This document shows, piece after piece, positions 6,320 through 6,459 of a stretch of DNA of 6,459 nt. The stretch's first letter is position 1. Each line of letters opens with the position of its first letter. This DNA comes from Betaproteobacteria bacterium. Lineage in GTDB: Bacteria; Pseudomonadota; Gammaproteobacteria; Burkholderiales; SG8-41. The stretch covers positions 1 through 6,459 of the forward strand of contig JAOTVX010000072.1 in the NCBI GenBank assembly GCA_029863175.1, given 5' to 3'. The notes below the pieces were generated by a model. It saw nothing but the letters and a program-made list of their open reading frames with translations, did no database searches and had not been told where the DNA came from. The position numbers and the translations under genes were made by a program.

Positions 6320-6333
6320 ATCACGAATCACCG
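6320..6333. repeat. Two-unit trace of the TCAC heptamer repeat
   Basis: ATCACGA (6320-6326) is followed directly by ATCACCG (6327-6333). These match the TCAC-core heptamers seen at 156-204 and 4143-4184. Two units alone could be chance; the call rests on similarity to the larger tracts. Confidence 0.35.
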
Positions 6334-6335
6334 GG

Positions 6336-6401
6336 CGAGTCTCAGCGATCGTCCAACAGTTTTTTGACGTTGACGTGTCCGAGTCTCAGCGATCGTCGAA
6401 C
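6336..6401. repeat. 22-bp direct repeat pair at a 44-bp period upstream of the next gene
   Basis: CGAGTCTCAGCGATCGTC followed by CAAC (6336-6357) or GAAC (6380-6401) gives two 22-bp copies with a single mismatch. Each contains the palindrome CGATCG (6346-6351 and 6390-6395). The period of 44 bases is close to four helical turns, so both copies would present nearly the same DNA face. They lie about 55 to 120 bases before the putative start at the window edge, which suits paired regulator-binding sites. No protein partner can be named. Confidence 0.75.
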
Positions 6402-6420
6402 GGCTCTGTCGATGAAGCTG

Positions 6421-6440
6421 AAAACGGTGAAACCAGTTTT
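6421..6440 (+). promoter_or_regulatory. Small hairpin just before a ribosome binding site
   Basis: AAAACGGT (6421-6428) can pair with ACC and GTTTT (6432-6434 and 6436-6440), giving an 8-bp stem with a GAA loop and one bulged A. It ends 3 bases before the GAGGGAG ribosome binding site at 6444. It could tune translation of the next gene; that is inference, and the stem is AT-rich and weak. Confidence 0.3.
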
Positions 6441-6453
6441 GTAGAGGGAGAAC

Positions 6454-6459
6454 ATGATG
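6454..6459 (+). CDS. Probable start of the next gene, cut by the window edge
   Basis: GAGGGAG (6444-6450) is a good Shine-Dalgarno sequence followed by ATGATG. The second ATG (6457) has better spacing than the first (6454). Only one or two codons are visible, so the product is unknown. The gene lies about 290 bases after the monooxygenase, behind its own repeat-containing upstream region, and may be a separate transcription unit. Confidence 0.45.

Noticed and set aside
6364..6398. Promoter built on the tandem TTGACG hexamers (6364-6375)
   Set aside because: No -10-like hexamer is present at 16-18 base spacing from either copy.
6412..6444. Tiny leader peptide MKLKTVKPVL before the edge gene
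   Set aside because: No ribosome binding site precedes it, it has no run of regulatory codons, and no terminator follows.

Overview
The window is a GC-rich stretch of bacterial chromosome. It carries one six-gene, plus-strand block: a complete branched-chain amino acid type (LivKHMGF / HAAT family) ABC importer, followed by an FAD-dependent aromatic-ring monooxygenase of the 2,6-dihydroxypyridine 3-monooxygenase type. Protein style, high GC, GTG starts and gene order fit a soil or freshwater proteobacterium, probably betaproteobacterial (Burkholderiales-like). That placement is inference from style; no marker gene is present.

Layout. Bases 1-288 hold no gene. They contain a perfect heptamer tandem array (GTGACGG x8), a 16-bp two-copy repeat, a degenerate tract of reverse-complement heptamers, then a candidate promoter with a dyad over its -35 box and a strong ribosome binding site. 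The genes follow: periplasmic substrate-binding protein (289-1527), permeases LivH (1558-2430) and LivM (2434-3378), ATPase LivG (3375-4100, overlapping livM by 4 bp), a 93-bp spacer full of heptamer repeats, ATPase LivF (4194-4925), and the monooxygenase (4970-6163). Bases 6164-6453 hold no convincing gene but contain three further small repeat structures. A ribosome binding site and ATG at the right edge probably begin the next gene.

How the genes work together. The binding protein captures a small solute in the periplasm, LivH and LivM form the membrane channel, and LivG and LivF power it. The co-directional monooxygenase suggests, without proving it, that the imported solute is an aromatic or N-heteroaromatic compound (hydroxypyridine-like) or its precursor rather than leucine. 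No regulator and no ring-cleavage or later catabolic enzyme lies in the window.

The protein genes belong to known families. The least explained signal is the non-coding repeat set: heptamers with a GTGA/TCAC core occur in both spacers of the transporter operon in the same arrangement (forward units, then reverse-complement units), with a two-unit trace near the right end. A 22-bp direct repeat at a 44-bp period lies upstream of the next gene. I saw no CRISPR array, tRNA, rRNA, IS element or defence system.
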